Assembly: GCA_002395525.1 (NCBI GenBank)
Contig: DGXE01000005.1
Coordinates: forward strand, 28,317-92,316
Length of the DNA: 64,000 bases
Direction: 5' to 3'
Source of the DNA: Ruminococcus sp. UBA4240
GTDB taxonomy: Bacteria > Bacillota > Clostridia > Oscillospirales > Ruminococcaceae
Of the stretch, positions 44,702 through 52,398 are shown in pieces. Numbering within the stretch: the stretch's first letter is position 1; every line of letters starts with the position of its first letter. The translations under genes were made by a program, and so were the position numbers. The notes beneath the pieces are model-generated. The model did no database searches. It was not told the origin of the DNA and worked only from the letters and a program-made list of their open reading frames with translations.

Positions 44702-45322
44702 CTACGCCTGTACCTTCTCAAAATCCTCTGCGCCGTGCTTGCACACGGGGCACTCAAAGCCCTCGGGAAGCTCCTCCCCCACATACTCGTAGCCGCATAT
44801 CCTGCACCGCCATACGGTCTGTCCGTCGGGAGCGGTGCCCACAGCCTCGGGGGCGGGCTTGATGTTCTTCTGGTAGTATTCATAGGTTGCGGAGGGAACG
44901 TCGGACAGCACCTGTGCATCCGTCACATCGGCTATGAACATGGTATGTGTGCCCAGATCCACGGTCTGTATCACCCTGCCGCAGATGTAGGCATTCGTCC
45001 CCTCTGTGATGGCATATGCGCCGTTTGCTGCCCTTGTGCACCCCGCAAAGGAGGCAAATTTGTCCGTATCACGCCCGGACTGGTACCCGAATCTCCTAAA
45101 CAGCCCGAAATCCGCATCGGTGCTTATCACAGAGGCGGTAAACACCCCTGCGGACATTATCATATCATGGGTAAGATTGCTCTTTGCCACGCAAAGGCTC
45201 ACCCTTTCCGGGGATGACGTCACCTGTGCCAGAGTGTTGGTTATACAGCCGTTGTCCCTGCCGCCCACGCTTGCAGTCACAACAAAAAGCCCGTAGCTTA
45301 TCCTGTGCATTGCCTTATCCAT
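44702..45322 (-). CDS. Flavoprotein with C-terminal rubredoxin (high-molecular-weight rubredoxin type)
   Basis: 206 residues. An FMN-binding flavin-reductase-like domain (LFVVTASVGGRDNGCITNTLAQVTSSPERVSLCVAKSN, residues 11-49) is fused to a rubredoxin at the C-terminus (WRCRICGYEYVGEELP..CPVCKHGAEDF). Such proteins pass electrons from NAD(P)H to flavodiiron or rubrerythrin-type peroxide/oxygen reductases in anaerobes, so a link with the rubrerythrin at 6815 is plausible. GGAGGCGG precedes the ATG. Confidence 0.88.
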   Translation of the reverse strand: MDKAMHRISYGLFVVTASVGGRDNGCITNTLAQVTSSPERVSLCVAKSNLTHDMIMSAGVFTASVISTDADFGLFRRFGYQSGRDTDKFASFAGCTRAANGAYAITEGTNAYICGRVIQTVDLGTHTMFIADVTDAQVLSDVPSATYEYYQKNIKPAPEAVGTAPDGQTVWRCRICGYEYVGEELPEGFECPVCKHGAEDFEKVQA

Positions 45323-45352
45323 GATACCGCCTCCGTTTCCTTGGCGGAAGGC

Positions 45353-46303
45353 CTACCTTCCGTCAGCCTCAGTTTCCTTCTTGATGTACTTGGGCCGTCC
45401 CTTGACCTCCAGATACATCTTTGATATGTACTGCGCAGTGATGCCCATGCACAGAAGCTGCAGCCCCCCTACAAGGCACAATACGCATATGGTGGTGGGA
45501 TAGCCCTTTACAGGCTCCCCGAACACAAGGGTCTTTATCACCGTCACCACGATCATCACAAATGCCACAAGGCAGAACAGCACGCCCAGCCATGAGGATA
45601 TGGCAAGGGGGGCGGTGGAATAGCCGATTATCCCCTCCAGGGAATAGAGGAACAGCTTGCGGAAGCTCCATGTGGTAGTCCCTGCCACACGCTCCACATT
45701 CTCCACCTCAATGTACTTTGTGTTAAAGCCCACCCAGCTGAATATCCCCTTGGAAAAGCGGTTGTATTCCGGCAGGGCGATGATGGCATCCACCATCTGC
45801 CTGGTCATGAAGCGAAAGTCCTGGGCGCCGTCCACTATCTCCGTATCCGATACACGGTTGATGATCTTGTAGAAGCTGCGTGCAAAGAAGGACATGAGCC
45901 TGTCCTCCCCCTTGCGGGAGATGCGCCTTGTGGCGGCGCAGTCATACTCGCCCTTTGCCACATATTCGTACATCTGCGGGATCAGTGCGGGCGGATGCTG
46001 CAGATCCGCATCAAGGATAACGCAGTAATCCCCCTTTGAGCCCTCAAGCCCTGCTATCATGGCAGCTTCCTTGCCGAAGTTGCGGGAAAAGGAGATGTAC
46101 CTTACCCGCTCATCCCTTTTGTGCATATCCCGCAGTATGGCAAGAGTGCCGTCCTTTGAGCCGTCATCTATGAACAGAAACTCAAACTCTGCGCCGTATG
46201 TGCTCTTCATTTCCCCTGCCACACGGACTATCTCCGCATAGAAGAGGGGCAGCGACTCCTCCTCGTTGAAGCAGGGGACTATGGCAGAAATAAGCTCCGA
46301 CAT
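45353..46303 (-). CDS. Family 2 glycosyltransferase, polyprenyl-phosphate type (GtrB-like)
   Basis: 316 residues. The N-terminal GT-A domain begins ISAIVPCFNEEESLP with the DxD motif in ILDADLQHPP, and the GAQDFRFM..RFSKG segment is typical of dolichol/undecaprenyl-phosphate glycosyltransferases. Two membrane helices at the C-terminus follow (WLGVLFCLVAFVMIVVTVI, TICVLCLVGGLQLLCMGI). It likely loads a sugar onto undecaprenyl phosphate for export. It overlaps the glmS stop by one base (TAATG), so translation is coupled. Confidence 0.88.
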   Translation of the reverse strand: MSELISAIVPCFNEEESLPLFYAEIVRVAGEMKSTYGAEFEFLFIDDGSKDGTLAILRDMHKRDERVRYISFSRNFGKEAAMIAGLEGSKGDYCVILDADLQHPPALIPQMYEYVAKGEYDCAATRRISRKGEDRLMSFFARSFYKIINRVSDTEIVDGAQDFRFMTRQMVDAIIALPEYNRFSKGIFSWVGFNTKYIEVENVERVAGTTTWSFRKLFLYSLEGIIGYSTAPLAISSWLGVLFCLVAFVMIVVTVIKTLVFGEPVKGYPTTICVLCLVGGLQLLCMGITAQYISKMYLEVKGRPKYIKKETEADGR

Positions 46304-48126
46304 TATTCAACAGTCACCGACTTTGCAAGATTTCTGGGCATATCCACATCACGGCCCAGGAGCACGGCTGTGTAGTACGCTATAAGCTGCAGAGGAACTA
46401 TGGTGACAAGGGGCATGAGCAGATCCCTTATGCCGGGGAGCTGCACCTTGTAGTCAACGCTTGCCTCATCCACAGCAGCCCCCTCCTTGCAGATGAGCAC
46501 CACCTTGGCACCCCTTGACTTTACCTCCTTCACATTGCTCTGGGTCTTGTCAAAGAGCCTTTCCTGAGTAGCCACCGCTATGACGGGCATATTCTCATCA
46601 ATGAGGGAGATGGTGCCGTGCTTCAGCTCTCCTGCCGCATAGGACTCGGAATGGATGTAGGATATCTCCTTGAGTTTCAGGGAGCCCTCCATGGAGAGAG
46701 CATAGTCAAGCCCTCTGCCGATATACAGCAGGGAATCCGCATTGATGAGCTTTGATGCCACGAACTGATACTGTTCCTTCTCCTCGATGCACTTAGCCAC
46801 TATGTCGGGTATGCCGCAAAGCTCCCCGCACAGCTTCCTGCACTCATCCTCCGTGATGGTGCCCACTGCATATGCCACCTTGAATGCCACAAGGTACATG
46901 AATGCACACTGCACCGCATACGCCTTGGTGGAGCATACGGATATCTCCGGGCCTGCATTGGTGTACATCACCATCTTTGCCTCTCTTGCAATGGAGGAGC
47001 CCACCACATTGACTATGGCAAGGGTATCAGCCCCCGCCTTGTTGGCAAGCTCCAGCGCTGCCTTGGTATCGGCAGTCTCACCGGACTGGGAGATGATTAT
47101 GCACAGGTCGTTTTCCTTTATGAGAGGGTCACGGTACTTGAATTCGGAGGCTATATCCACATTCACGGGTATGCGTGCCAGCTCCTCGGTGACATATTTG
47201 CCCACCATGCCTGCGTGCATTGCGGAGCCGCAGCCTACTATCCATATCTGGCGGTAATTCCTTATCATCTCATCCGTAAGGCCGCACTCGGAGAAATCGG
47301 GGAGGCCGTCCTTGATGCGGGGGGATATGGTGTTGCGCAGGGCTGAGGGCTGCTCATGTATCTCCTTGAGCATGAAATGTTCGTAGCCGCCCTTCTGTGC
47401 AGCCTCGATATCCCAGTCTGCCACCTGCACTTCCTTTTCCACCGTATCTCCGGAGGAAGCGTCGTAGAAGGTTATCGCATTTTCGGTGATCTCGGCTATC
47501 TCGCCGTGTTCGAGTATATAGTATTCCTTTGTGTGGTCAAGTATGGCAGTAACATCCGAGGCGATGAAGTTCTCCCCCCTGCCCTTTCCCACGATAAGGG
47601 GACTTTCCTTCCTGACTGCATATATCCTGTCGGGGAAGTCACGGAAGAGTATGCCCAGTGCATAGGCACCCTCCACCTTTGCCATCATCTTTGATATGGC
47701 ATCGATGGGATCCCCGGAATAGTAGTAGTCAAGGAGCTTTACAGCCGCCTCCGTGTCGGTCTCGGACTCAAAGCCGTAGCCGTGGCGCATAAGAGATTCC
47801 TTTATCTCACGGTAATTCTCTATTATGCCGTTGTGTACTACGCTTACACGGCCGTTGCCTATGGGGTGCGAATTGATGTCCGAGGGCTCCCCGTGGGTCG
47901 CCCAGCGGGTGTGGCCTATGCCGCAGGTGCCGTGGGGGCACTTCTCATCCAGCTTCTTCTGGAGCCCCTCGGCTATCTTTCCCTTTGCCTTGACGGTCTT
48001 TATGCGCCCCTTTTCAAAGACAGCGATGCCCGCTGAGTCATATCCTCTGTATTCAAGCCTTTTCAGGCACTTTACCAGCAGGGAGGCACATTCGTCCTTC
48101 CCCACATATCCAACTATTCCGCACAT
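46303..48126 (-). CDS. glmS: Glutamine-fructose-6-phosphate aminotransferase
   Basis: 607 residues from MCGIVGYVG at 48126, with Cys next to the initiator methionine as the amidotransferase nucleophile and GGAGAGG upstream. A class II glutamine amidotransferase domain (HTRWATHGEP) precedes two SIS isomerase domains (CGSAMHAGMV, SQSGETADT; GRGLDYALSMEGSLKLKEISYIHSE), ending in DMPRNLAKSVTVE. It makes glucosamine 6-phosphate, the first step to UDP-GlcNAc for murA and other wall enzymes. The leader is only about 100 bp and holds heptad repeats; there is no room or sequence for a glmS ribozyme. Confidence 0.97.
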   Translation of the reverse strand: MCGIVGYVGKDECASLLVKCLKRLEYRGYDSAGIAVFEKGRIKTVKAKGKIAEGLQKKLDEKCPHGTCGIGHTRWATHGEPSDINSHPIGNGRVSVVHNGIIENYREIKESLMRHGYGFESETDTEAAVKLLDYYYSGDPIDAISKMMAKVEGAYALGILFRDFPDRIYAVRKESPLIVGKGRGENFIASDVTAILDHTKEYYILEHGEIAEITENAITFYDASSGDTVEKEVQVADWDIEAAQKGGYEHFMLKEIHEQPSALRNTISPRIKDGLPDFSECGLTDEMIRNYRQIWIVGCGSAMHAGMVGKYVTEELARIPVNVDIASEFKYRDPLIKENDLCIIISQSGETADTKAALELANKAGADTLAIVNVVGSSIAREAKMVMYTNAGPEISVCSTKAYAVQCAFMYLVAFKVAYAVGTITEDECRKLCGELCGIPDIVAKCIEEKEQYQFVASKLINADSLLYIGRGLDYALSMEGSLKLKEISYIHSESYAAGELKHGTISLIDENMPVIAVATQERLFDKTQSNVKEVKSRGAKVVLICKEGAAVDEASVDYKVQLPGIRDLLMPLVTIVPLQLIAYYTAVLLGRDVDMPRNLAKSVTVE

Positions 48127-48146
48127 AGTATCCTCTCCGTTTTCTG

Positions 48147-48174
48147 GAAGCAAGAGGCAAGAAGCAAGAAGCAA
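48147..48174. repeat. Heptad island, GAAGCAA family, upstream of glmS
   Basis: Units GAAGCAA, GAGGCAA, GAAGCAA, GAAGCAA: the same four-unit order as at 12956-12985. Confidence 0.85.
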
Positions 48175-48192
48175 GACCGACTGTTCTCTAAC

Positions 48193-48224
48193 TGCTTATT
48201 ACTTATTACCTATTACTTATTACT
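48193..48224. repeat. Heptad island, TACTTAT family, between glmS and upp
   Basis: Units TGCTTAT, TACTTAT, TACCTAT, TACTTAT, then TACTTTA running into the upp stop codon. The same family is seen at 20734-20754 and 60903-60930. Confidence 0.85.
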
Positions 48225-48851
48225 TTACCTGGTCCCGTACATTCTGGCGCCGGAATCCCCTATGCCGGGGACTACGAACATTTCCTCGTTAAGGCCGCTG
48301 TCCACAGCCGCTGTGTACACCCTTACATCGGGATGGGCAGCGTTTATGTGGTCTATGCCCTGCTCCGTTGCAACTATGCTGAGATAGCGGATGTCGGTGC
48401 AGCCTGCGTTCTTCACAAGGCGTATGGCTTCGCACGCCGCCCCGCCCGTGGCAATGCATATGTCTGCGATGATGGCGATGCGGTGCTTCATGTCCGAGGG
48501 CAGCTTGCAGTAGTATTCGGTGGTGTCTGCGGTGTAAGGGTCACGGAAGGTGCCGATATGCCCCACCTTTGCCGCAGGGATAGCCTTCATTATGCCGTCC
48601 ACCATGCCAAGCCCCGAACGCATTATGGGAACAAGCGCCAGCTTCTTCCCGGATATGAGCCTTGCGTCCGCAGTGCCGAAGGGTGTCTTTACCTGAGTAG
48701 CCTGTGTGGGCAGATCCCTCATGGCCTCGTAGCAGATGAGCATGGCAGTCTCACCCACCAGCTCCCTGAATTCCTTTGAGCCTGTGTTCTCGTCCCTTAA
48801 AAGCGCCAGCTTGTGCTGCACCAGGGGATGATCTATGATCGTGCAGTTCAT
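48225..48851 (-). CDS. upp: Uracil phosphoribosyltransferase
   Basis: 208 residues from the ATG at 48851, with GGAGG 7 bases upstream. Makes UMP from uracil and PRPP. Family features are HPLVQHKLALLRDENTG near the start, LVPIMRSGLGMVDG in the middle, and the C-terminal EEMFVVPGIGDSGARMYGT. The PRPP loop is unusual: the common DPMLATGG reads ADICIATGGAA here, keeping the ATGG core. The coding end runs into a heptad island. Confidence 0.94.
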   Translation of the reverse strand: MNCTIIDHPLVQHKLALLRDENTGSKEFRELVGETAMLICYEAMRDLPTQATQVKTPFGTADARLISGKKLALVPIMRSGLGMVDGIMKAIPAAKVGHIGTFRDPYTADTTEYYCKLPSDMKHRIAIIADICIATGGAACEAIRLVKNAGCTDIRYLSIVATEQGIDHINAAHPDVRVYTAAVDSGLNEEMFVVPGIGDSGARMYGTR

Positions 48852-48867
48852 ATATACCTCCAAATCA

Positions 48868-48888
48868 GAAGCAAGAGGCAAGAAGCAA
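48868..48888. repeat. Heptad island, GAAGCAA family, upstream of upp
   Basis: Units GAAGCAA, GAGGCAA, GAAGCAA, followed by GATTTGTTGACGG, a variant of the follow-on module. Confidence 0.8.
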
Positions 48889-48988
48889 GATTTGTTGACG
48901 GTGACCATACAGCGTGTTGCCTCTATCTCCGCAAAAGCGCAGCTTTTGCAGGAAAAGAGGAGGTCAAGCAAGTAATTCCAGTCACAGT

Positions 48989-49023
48989 CTAGCTCCTAGC
49001 ACCCTAATCCCTAGCCCCTAGCG
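48989..49023. repeat. Heptad island, CCTAGCC family
   Basis: Units CTAGCTC, CTAGCAC, CCTAATC, CCTAGCC, CCTAGCG between upp and rpiB: a different unit sequence but the same 7-base period as the other islands. Confidence 0.75.
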
Positions 49024-49068
49024 GGGAAAAGAGAAAAAAGCCGCCCCTGCCATACTTAACCTGTTACT

Positions 49069-49518
49069 TTACTTATACTTCGCTTCGTTTTCTATGTCCG
49101 CTATCATGTCGATGCGCCTCTGGTGACGGCCGCCCTCAAAGCCTGTGGAGAGGAAGGTGTCGAGTATCTCTGTTGCAAGCCCTTCTCCTATGACACGCCC
49201 TCCCAGGCACAGAACGTTTGCATCGTTGTGGAGCCGTGTGTACTTTGCCATGTAGCAGTCCGTACACAGTGCCGCCCTTATGCCCTTTACCTTGTTGGCA
49301 CTGATGGAAATGCCTATGCCGGTGCCGCAGATGAGCACAGCCCTGTCCGCCTTGCCGGAGATCACCAGTTCGCAGGTGTCACGGGCAACGGCGGGATAGT
49401 CTATGCTCTTCCCGTCGGTACAGCCCGTTTCGATGTACTTTTCGCCTATTTCCTCCAGATGCGCCATGAGAGCCTTTTTAAGCTCCCAGCCCGCATGATC
49501 GCTGCCTATTGCTATCAT
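49069..49518 (-). CDS. rpiB: Ribose-5-phosphate isomerase B
   Basis: 149 residues. The start MIAIGSDHAGWELKK, the reactive-site CGTGIGISISANK and RLHNDANVLCLGGRVIG are the RpiB/LacB signature. It interconverts ribose and ribulose 5-phosphate and supplies PRPP for upp next door; allose-6-phosphate isomerase activity is also possible in this family. It follows the VanY lipoprotein gene by 40 bp. Confidence 0.93.
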   Translation of the reverse strand: MIAIGSDHAGWELKKALMAHLEEIGEKYIETGCTDGKSIDYPAVARDTCELVISGKADRAVLICGTGIGISISANKVKGIRAALCTDCYMAKYTRLHNDANVLCLGGRVIGEGLATEILDTFLSTGFEGGRHQRRIDMIADIENEAKYK

Positions 49519-49558
49519 ATATGCTCCTTTTGCCTAAGCGGCTTTAAGTTTTTCATTT

Positions 49559-51265
49559 TCAGTCAGTGTACTTTGAGTCTATGCCTAAGTATTCCTCCAG
49601 GCAGAGCCCGCTGTTGTACACGGCCGTGGCCTTTTCCACGCCCAGGTAGCGGATGTGCCAGGGTTCAAATTCATAGCCCGTGATGGCTTCCTTCCCCTCG
49701 GGATAGCGGATTATAAAGCCGTAGAGGTGGGCATTGTCCTTGAGCCAGGTGTATTCAGCCGTATCCCCGAAGGATGCGTCGATGGAATTAAGGTCAAAGC
49801 AAAGCCCTGTCTGATGCTCGGAATGTCCGGGGCGGGAGGAATAGGTGTCCGCCGCCGCCTGTCCGTCCGTGTCCACATAGCGCTGATACAGCTTCACCTG
49901 ATAGTCATAGGAGCGAAAGCCCGATGAGATGTAGATGTTCAGCCCCTCTGCGGATGCTGCCGCCGCCATGTCGTCAAATGCCGACTGCGCATCCGGGTCA
50001 ACTCCCGGGTTGTAGTCGCTGGGCAGGGCATAGGTCTTGTTTGCTATGAGTACGCCGTCCACATAGGTAAGGGTGGTGACACCGCTCTGATCGGCAGGCG
50101 CAGCCTCTGCGCCCCCTGTAACGGTAACGCTCACATTTGCGGTCACTGCGGAATTTGCCGCTGACTGCACGGTAACGGTGCAGGTGCCCTCTCCCACAGC
50201 GGTTATATTGCCCTTTCCGTCAACCGTGGCAACGCTGGTGTCGGAGGAGCTCCACAGCTCGCTCTTGTCCTCGGCGCTCTCGGGGTACATGGTCACATAG
50301 GGCATTACCGTATCTCCTATCTCAAGGGTCGCCTCGTTGAAGGTAAGGGATATGCCTGTTACCATGTCGCCGCCGTCATCCTCTATGGCGATGTAGTCTG
50401 CATTGTCGTCGGGAAGGGAGTCAAAGGGGGTGCTGTCGGACACGGTGGTCACGGTGCCTGCCGCATTCCCGGAGCCGCCCATTACACCTGTCTTTATCTC
50501 GCCCTTTACGTGTACGCTCACTCCCGCAAGCGCCTTGGGATTGTCCTGGGATGTGCATATCACGGTGCAGAAGCCGGGGTTTACAGCGGTGATGACGCCC
50601 TTTTCATTCACAGTCGCCACGGATGTGTCCGTGGAGGTCCACACCTCCGCCTTATTGTCCGCCGATGAGGGGTACATGGTGACATAGGGCATAAAGGTCT
50701 CCCCTGCCTCCAGATCCACATTGTAGTCCGTAAGCTCCACAGAATTCACTCCGTCATAGTCGCTGCCTGTTATCCTCACGCTGACAGATGCCATTACCGC
50801 CGGGGAATCCACAGATGCCACGGTAACTATGCAGGAGCCGGGGCCTACGCCCTTGATATTTCCCTTTTCATCCACCACAGCCACGCTCTCATCGGAGGAT
50901 GACCAGATCTCTCCTTGGTTTGCCGCATCCTCGGGGGTCATGGTGACTCTGGGCATGAAGCTCTCCCCAACGCCCTCCACCACAAGGTAGTAGTTCAGGG
51001 TGATATTTCTCACCTCATTCACTCTTGCAGGGGCAGCAGAGGGAGCTGCACTCACGTTTTCTTCCTCCTCATCATCCCCTGCCCAGACCTCTCTGGGACC
51101 GCTCTGATCCGCCGCAGTGGTGACACCTGCTATGCTCGTATCGGATACACCGCTGTCCGTCACATCATTGACGGTAAGCTCTCCGTCAGCACCCGTGCCC
51201 TTGCACCCGGCAAAGCAGGTCAGCGCCATAACAGCGGCTATACTCAACATTATCTTTCTTTTCAT
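49559..51265 (-). CDS. Lipoprotein with three BIG2 Ig-like domains and a VanY D-Ala-D-Ala carboxypeptidase
   Basis: 568 residues from the ATG at 51265. A lipoprotein signal has the lipobox LTCFAGC (Cys near residue 20). Three bacterial Ig-like (BIG2) domains follow at about residues 85-165, 170-250 and 295-375, each with a PYVTMYP- or PRVTMTP-type strand, W(S/T)S(S/T)D and V.V.DEKG motifs. The C-terminal 190 residues are a VanY/peptidase M15 domain with the zinc and catalytic residues in SEHQTGLCFD and EPWHIRYLG. It probably trims peptidoglycan stem peptides outside the membrane, with the Ig domains spanning the wall. Confidence 0.93.
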   Translation of the reverse strand: MKRKIMLSIAAVMALTCFAGCKGTGADGELTVNDVTDSGVSDTSIAGVTTAADQSGPREVWAGDDEEEENVSAAPSAAPARVNEVRNITLNYYLVVEGVGESFMPRVTMTPEDAANQGEIWSSSDESVAVVDEKGNIKGVGPGSCIVTVASVDSPAVMASVSVRITGSDYDGVNSVELTDYNVDLEAGETFMPYVTMYPSSADNKAEVWTSTDTSVATVNEKGVITAVNPGFCTVICTSQDNPKALAGVSVHVKGEIKTGVMGGSGNAAGTVTTVSDSTPFDSLPDDNADYIAIEDDGGDMVTGISLTFNEATLEIGDTVMPYVTMYPESAEDKSELWSSSDTSVATVDGKGNITAVGEGTCTVTVQSAANSAVTANVSVTVTGGAEAAPADQSGVTTLTYVDGVLIANKTYALPSDYNPGVDPDAQSAFDDMAAAASAEGLNIYISSGFRSYDYQVKLYQRYVDTDGQAAADTYSSRPGHSEHQTGLCFDLNSIDASFGDTAEYTWLKDNAHLYGFIIRYPEGKEAITGYEFEPWHIRYLGVEKATAVYNSGLCLEEYLGIDSKYTD

Positions 51266-51531
51266 TTTGTTTTCCTTTCGCTTGCAAAAGCCCTGCCCGC
51301 CGGCGGCTGCGCCTGCAGGAGGCAGACCTTGGTTCTCTTTCTCTGAATGATGACAATACATCTATTCTATTATACCACATAATAGAAAAAAATCAAGGAA
51401 AAATTTCTGTAATTTCCTTGATTTCCAAACTCAGTACCATATCACATCAAACGGCAAAAAACTTTCGGCGTTTGATGTAAGCTCCCGGGGTTCCCCATTT
51501 TGGTAAGAATGTGGTTTTGTTGGCAAAAGTA

Positions 51532-51560
51532 TTGACAAAACCTGTTTCAGGGTGTATAAT
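51532..51560 (+). promoter_or_regulatory. Promoter of the antisense RNA in the type I toxin locus
   Basis: A fully consensus TTGACA, 17-base spacer and TATAAT. No protein frame follows before the terminator at 51624-51668. Confidence 0.9.
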
Positions 51561-51566
51561 AGACAA

Positions 51567-51668
51567 TAGGAAGAGTGCCGCACGACAACGTCAGCGGTTC
51601 ACCTCCGAATAAAGTCAGTTCTTAAAAGAAATAACCGCATCCTTTGGGACAGGGCGGTTATTTCTTTT
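51567..51668 (+). ncRNA. Putative antisense RNA antitoxin
   Basis: About 100 nucleotides from the promoter at 51532-51560 to a perfect 15-bp terminator stem. It contains no ATG with a ribosome-binding site. It converges on the toxin mRNA and overlaps its 3' end, including the toxin stop codon, in the shared terminator. This is the layout of RNA II of Fst/par and of RatA opposite TxpA. The 5' part shares short stretches (GAGTGCCGCAC, GCGGTTC, CTCCG) with the 5' end of the toxin RNA. Confidence 0.75.
51624..51668. terminator. Shared bidirectional terminator of the type I toxin locus
   Basis: AAAAGAAATAACCGC pairs perfectly with GCGGTTATTTCTTTT around a 15-base loop. A-runs and T-runs on both sides let it stop both converging RNAs. 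Confidence 0.92.
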
Positions 51669-51738
51669 TATGATCATTTACCAGAGAGATTATCTCCGTT
51701 ATCAGCAACAGAAGGGTCAGTACTTCAATCACTGTCAT
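51658..51738 (-). CDS. Small hydrophobic type I toxin (Fst/TxpA-like)
   Basis: 26 codons: MTVIEVLTLLLLITE, then IISLVND and a basic end HKKK. One membrane helix with a charged C-terminus, as in the Fst/TxpA/putative holin-like toxin families, where the peptide damages the membrane. The Shine-Dalgarno GGAGGTGATC is nearly perfect, but a hairpin (CCTCCG, GAAA loop, CGGAGG) buries it. The stop codon lies inside the shared terminator, where the antisense RNA overlaps it. Too short for routine gene callers. Confidence 0.82.
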   Translation of the reverse strand: MTVIEVLTLLLLITEIISLVNDHKKK

Positions 51739-51746
51739 ATTGATCA

Positions 51747-51762
51747 CCTCCGTTTCCGGAGG
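51747..51762 (-). promoter_or_regulatory. Hairpin burying the toxin ribosome-binding site
   Basis: On the minus strand CCTCCG-GAAA-CGGAGG: a 6-bp stem capped by a GNRA tetraloop that includes the toxin Shine-Dalgarno. It should keep translation low in the folded mRNA. Confidence 0.82.
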
Positions 51763-51809
51763 AGAATTAGAACCGCCATTCGCTTGAAGTGTGCGACACT
51801 CCATTTAGC

Positions 51810-51838
51810 ATTATACCTTGTTTTATACTAAAGGTCAA
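51810..51838 (-). promoter_or_regulatory. Promoter of the type I toxin mRNA
   Basis: Minus-strand TTGACC (51838-51833), a 17-base spacer and TATAAT (51815-51810). The leader before the toxin start is about 65 nucleotides. The stretch 51366-51531 upstream of the antisense promoter shows no feature. Confidence 0.88.
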
Positions 51839-51943
51839 GTTACAAAGCGGTTAAATCGCACACGCAAACGAGGAACTCCTTCCCAAAACCTCCTGTTTCA
51901 TGACCCGCAAAATTAAAATCAGGTTATTAAAGGATTAAATCCG

Positions 51944-51972
51944 TTGACACCGCACCTTGGCGGTGATATACT
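51944..51972 (+). promoter_or_regulatory. Promoter with internal palindrome for the small membrane protein
   Basis: TTGACA, a 17-base spacer and TATACT; the spacer region holds the inverted repeat CACCGC/GCGGTG (51948-51965), a likely operator. Confidence 0.82.
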
Positions 51973-52021
51973 TTTTACAGACGGAAGGAGATACCTTCCA
52001 ATTCCAAAAGGGAGTGATGTT

Positions 52022-52255
52022 ATGCACAACAGCAAGAAAATAAAGAACGTAGGCTGGGTATTTCTCGTACTGGGGTTAGCTTATCTCATCAACCCCTTTG
52101 ATGTGCCGGGACCCATTGATGATGCACTGGCAATGAGCGCTGCCACCATCATCAAGATCATCTGCGACGTTGTGAGTGCGAATGCCGCAAAGCAGCTGTC
52201 ACGGAAGGAGTTCGTATACGAAGCCCCGGAATACGAGGAAATGTATAATGAATAA
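52022..52255 (+). CDS. Small membrane protein, DUF1232-like
   Basis: 77 residues from the ATG at 52022 with GGGAGTG upstream. One or two hydrophobic helices (NVGWVFLVLGLAYLI, AMSAATIIKIICDVV) flank NPFDVPGPIDDAL, which resembles the PxDxxP..DD core of DUF1232/YkvA proteins. Function unknown. The last codons (..EMYNE) and the stop are part of TAATGAA heptads. Confidence 0.7.
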   Translation: MHNSKKIKNVGWVFLVLGLAYLINPFDVPGPIDDALAMSAATIIKIICDVVSANAAKQLSRKEFVYEAPEYEEMYNE

Positions 52256-52259
52256 TGAA
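52246..52259. repeat. Heptad pair TAATGAA across a stop codon
   Basis: Two perfect TAATGAA units covering the stop codon of the small membrane protein gene. The GAATGAA/TAATGAA family is also at 53858-53892 and 60767-60787. Confidence 0.55.
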
Positions 52260-52350
52260 AGGTTCTGAAGGAGCTTTTGGCTGGTTGCTTTCCTCTTTTA
52301 GCGCTTCACATCAGCTTGTACCTGCACTATCAGCTTTATCCCCCAGAAAT

Positions 52351-52387
52351 CAAGCCGGCAAAGAGCATGAAGCTCTCTGCCGGCTTG
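52351..52387. terminator. Bidirectional terminator between the small membrane protein gene and ftsZ
   Basis: CAAGCCGGCAAAGAGC pairs with GCTCTCTGCCGGCTTG (one mismatch) around a short loop, 12 bp after the ftsZ stop. Confidence 0.82.
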
Positions 52388-52398
52388 TTTGCGGTATA

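Noticed and set aside
48127..48224. glmS ribozyme upstream of glmS
   Set aside because: The gap to upp is about 98 bp and filled with heptad repeats; no ribozyme core sequence or space is present.
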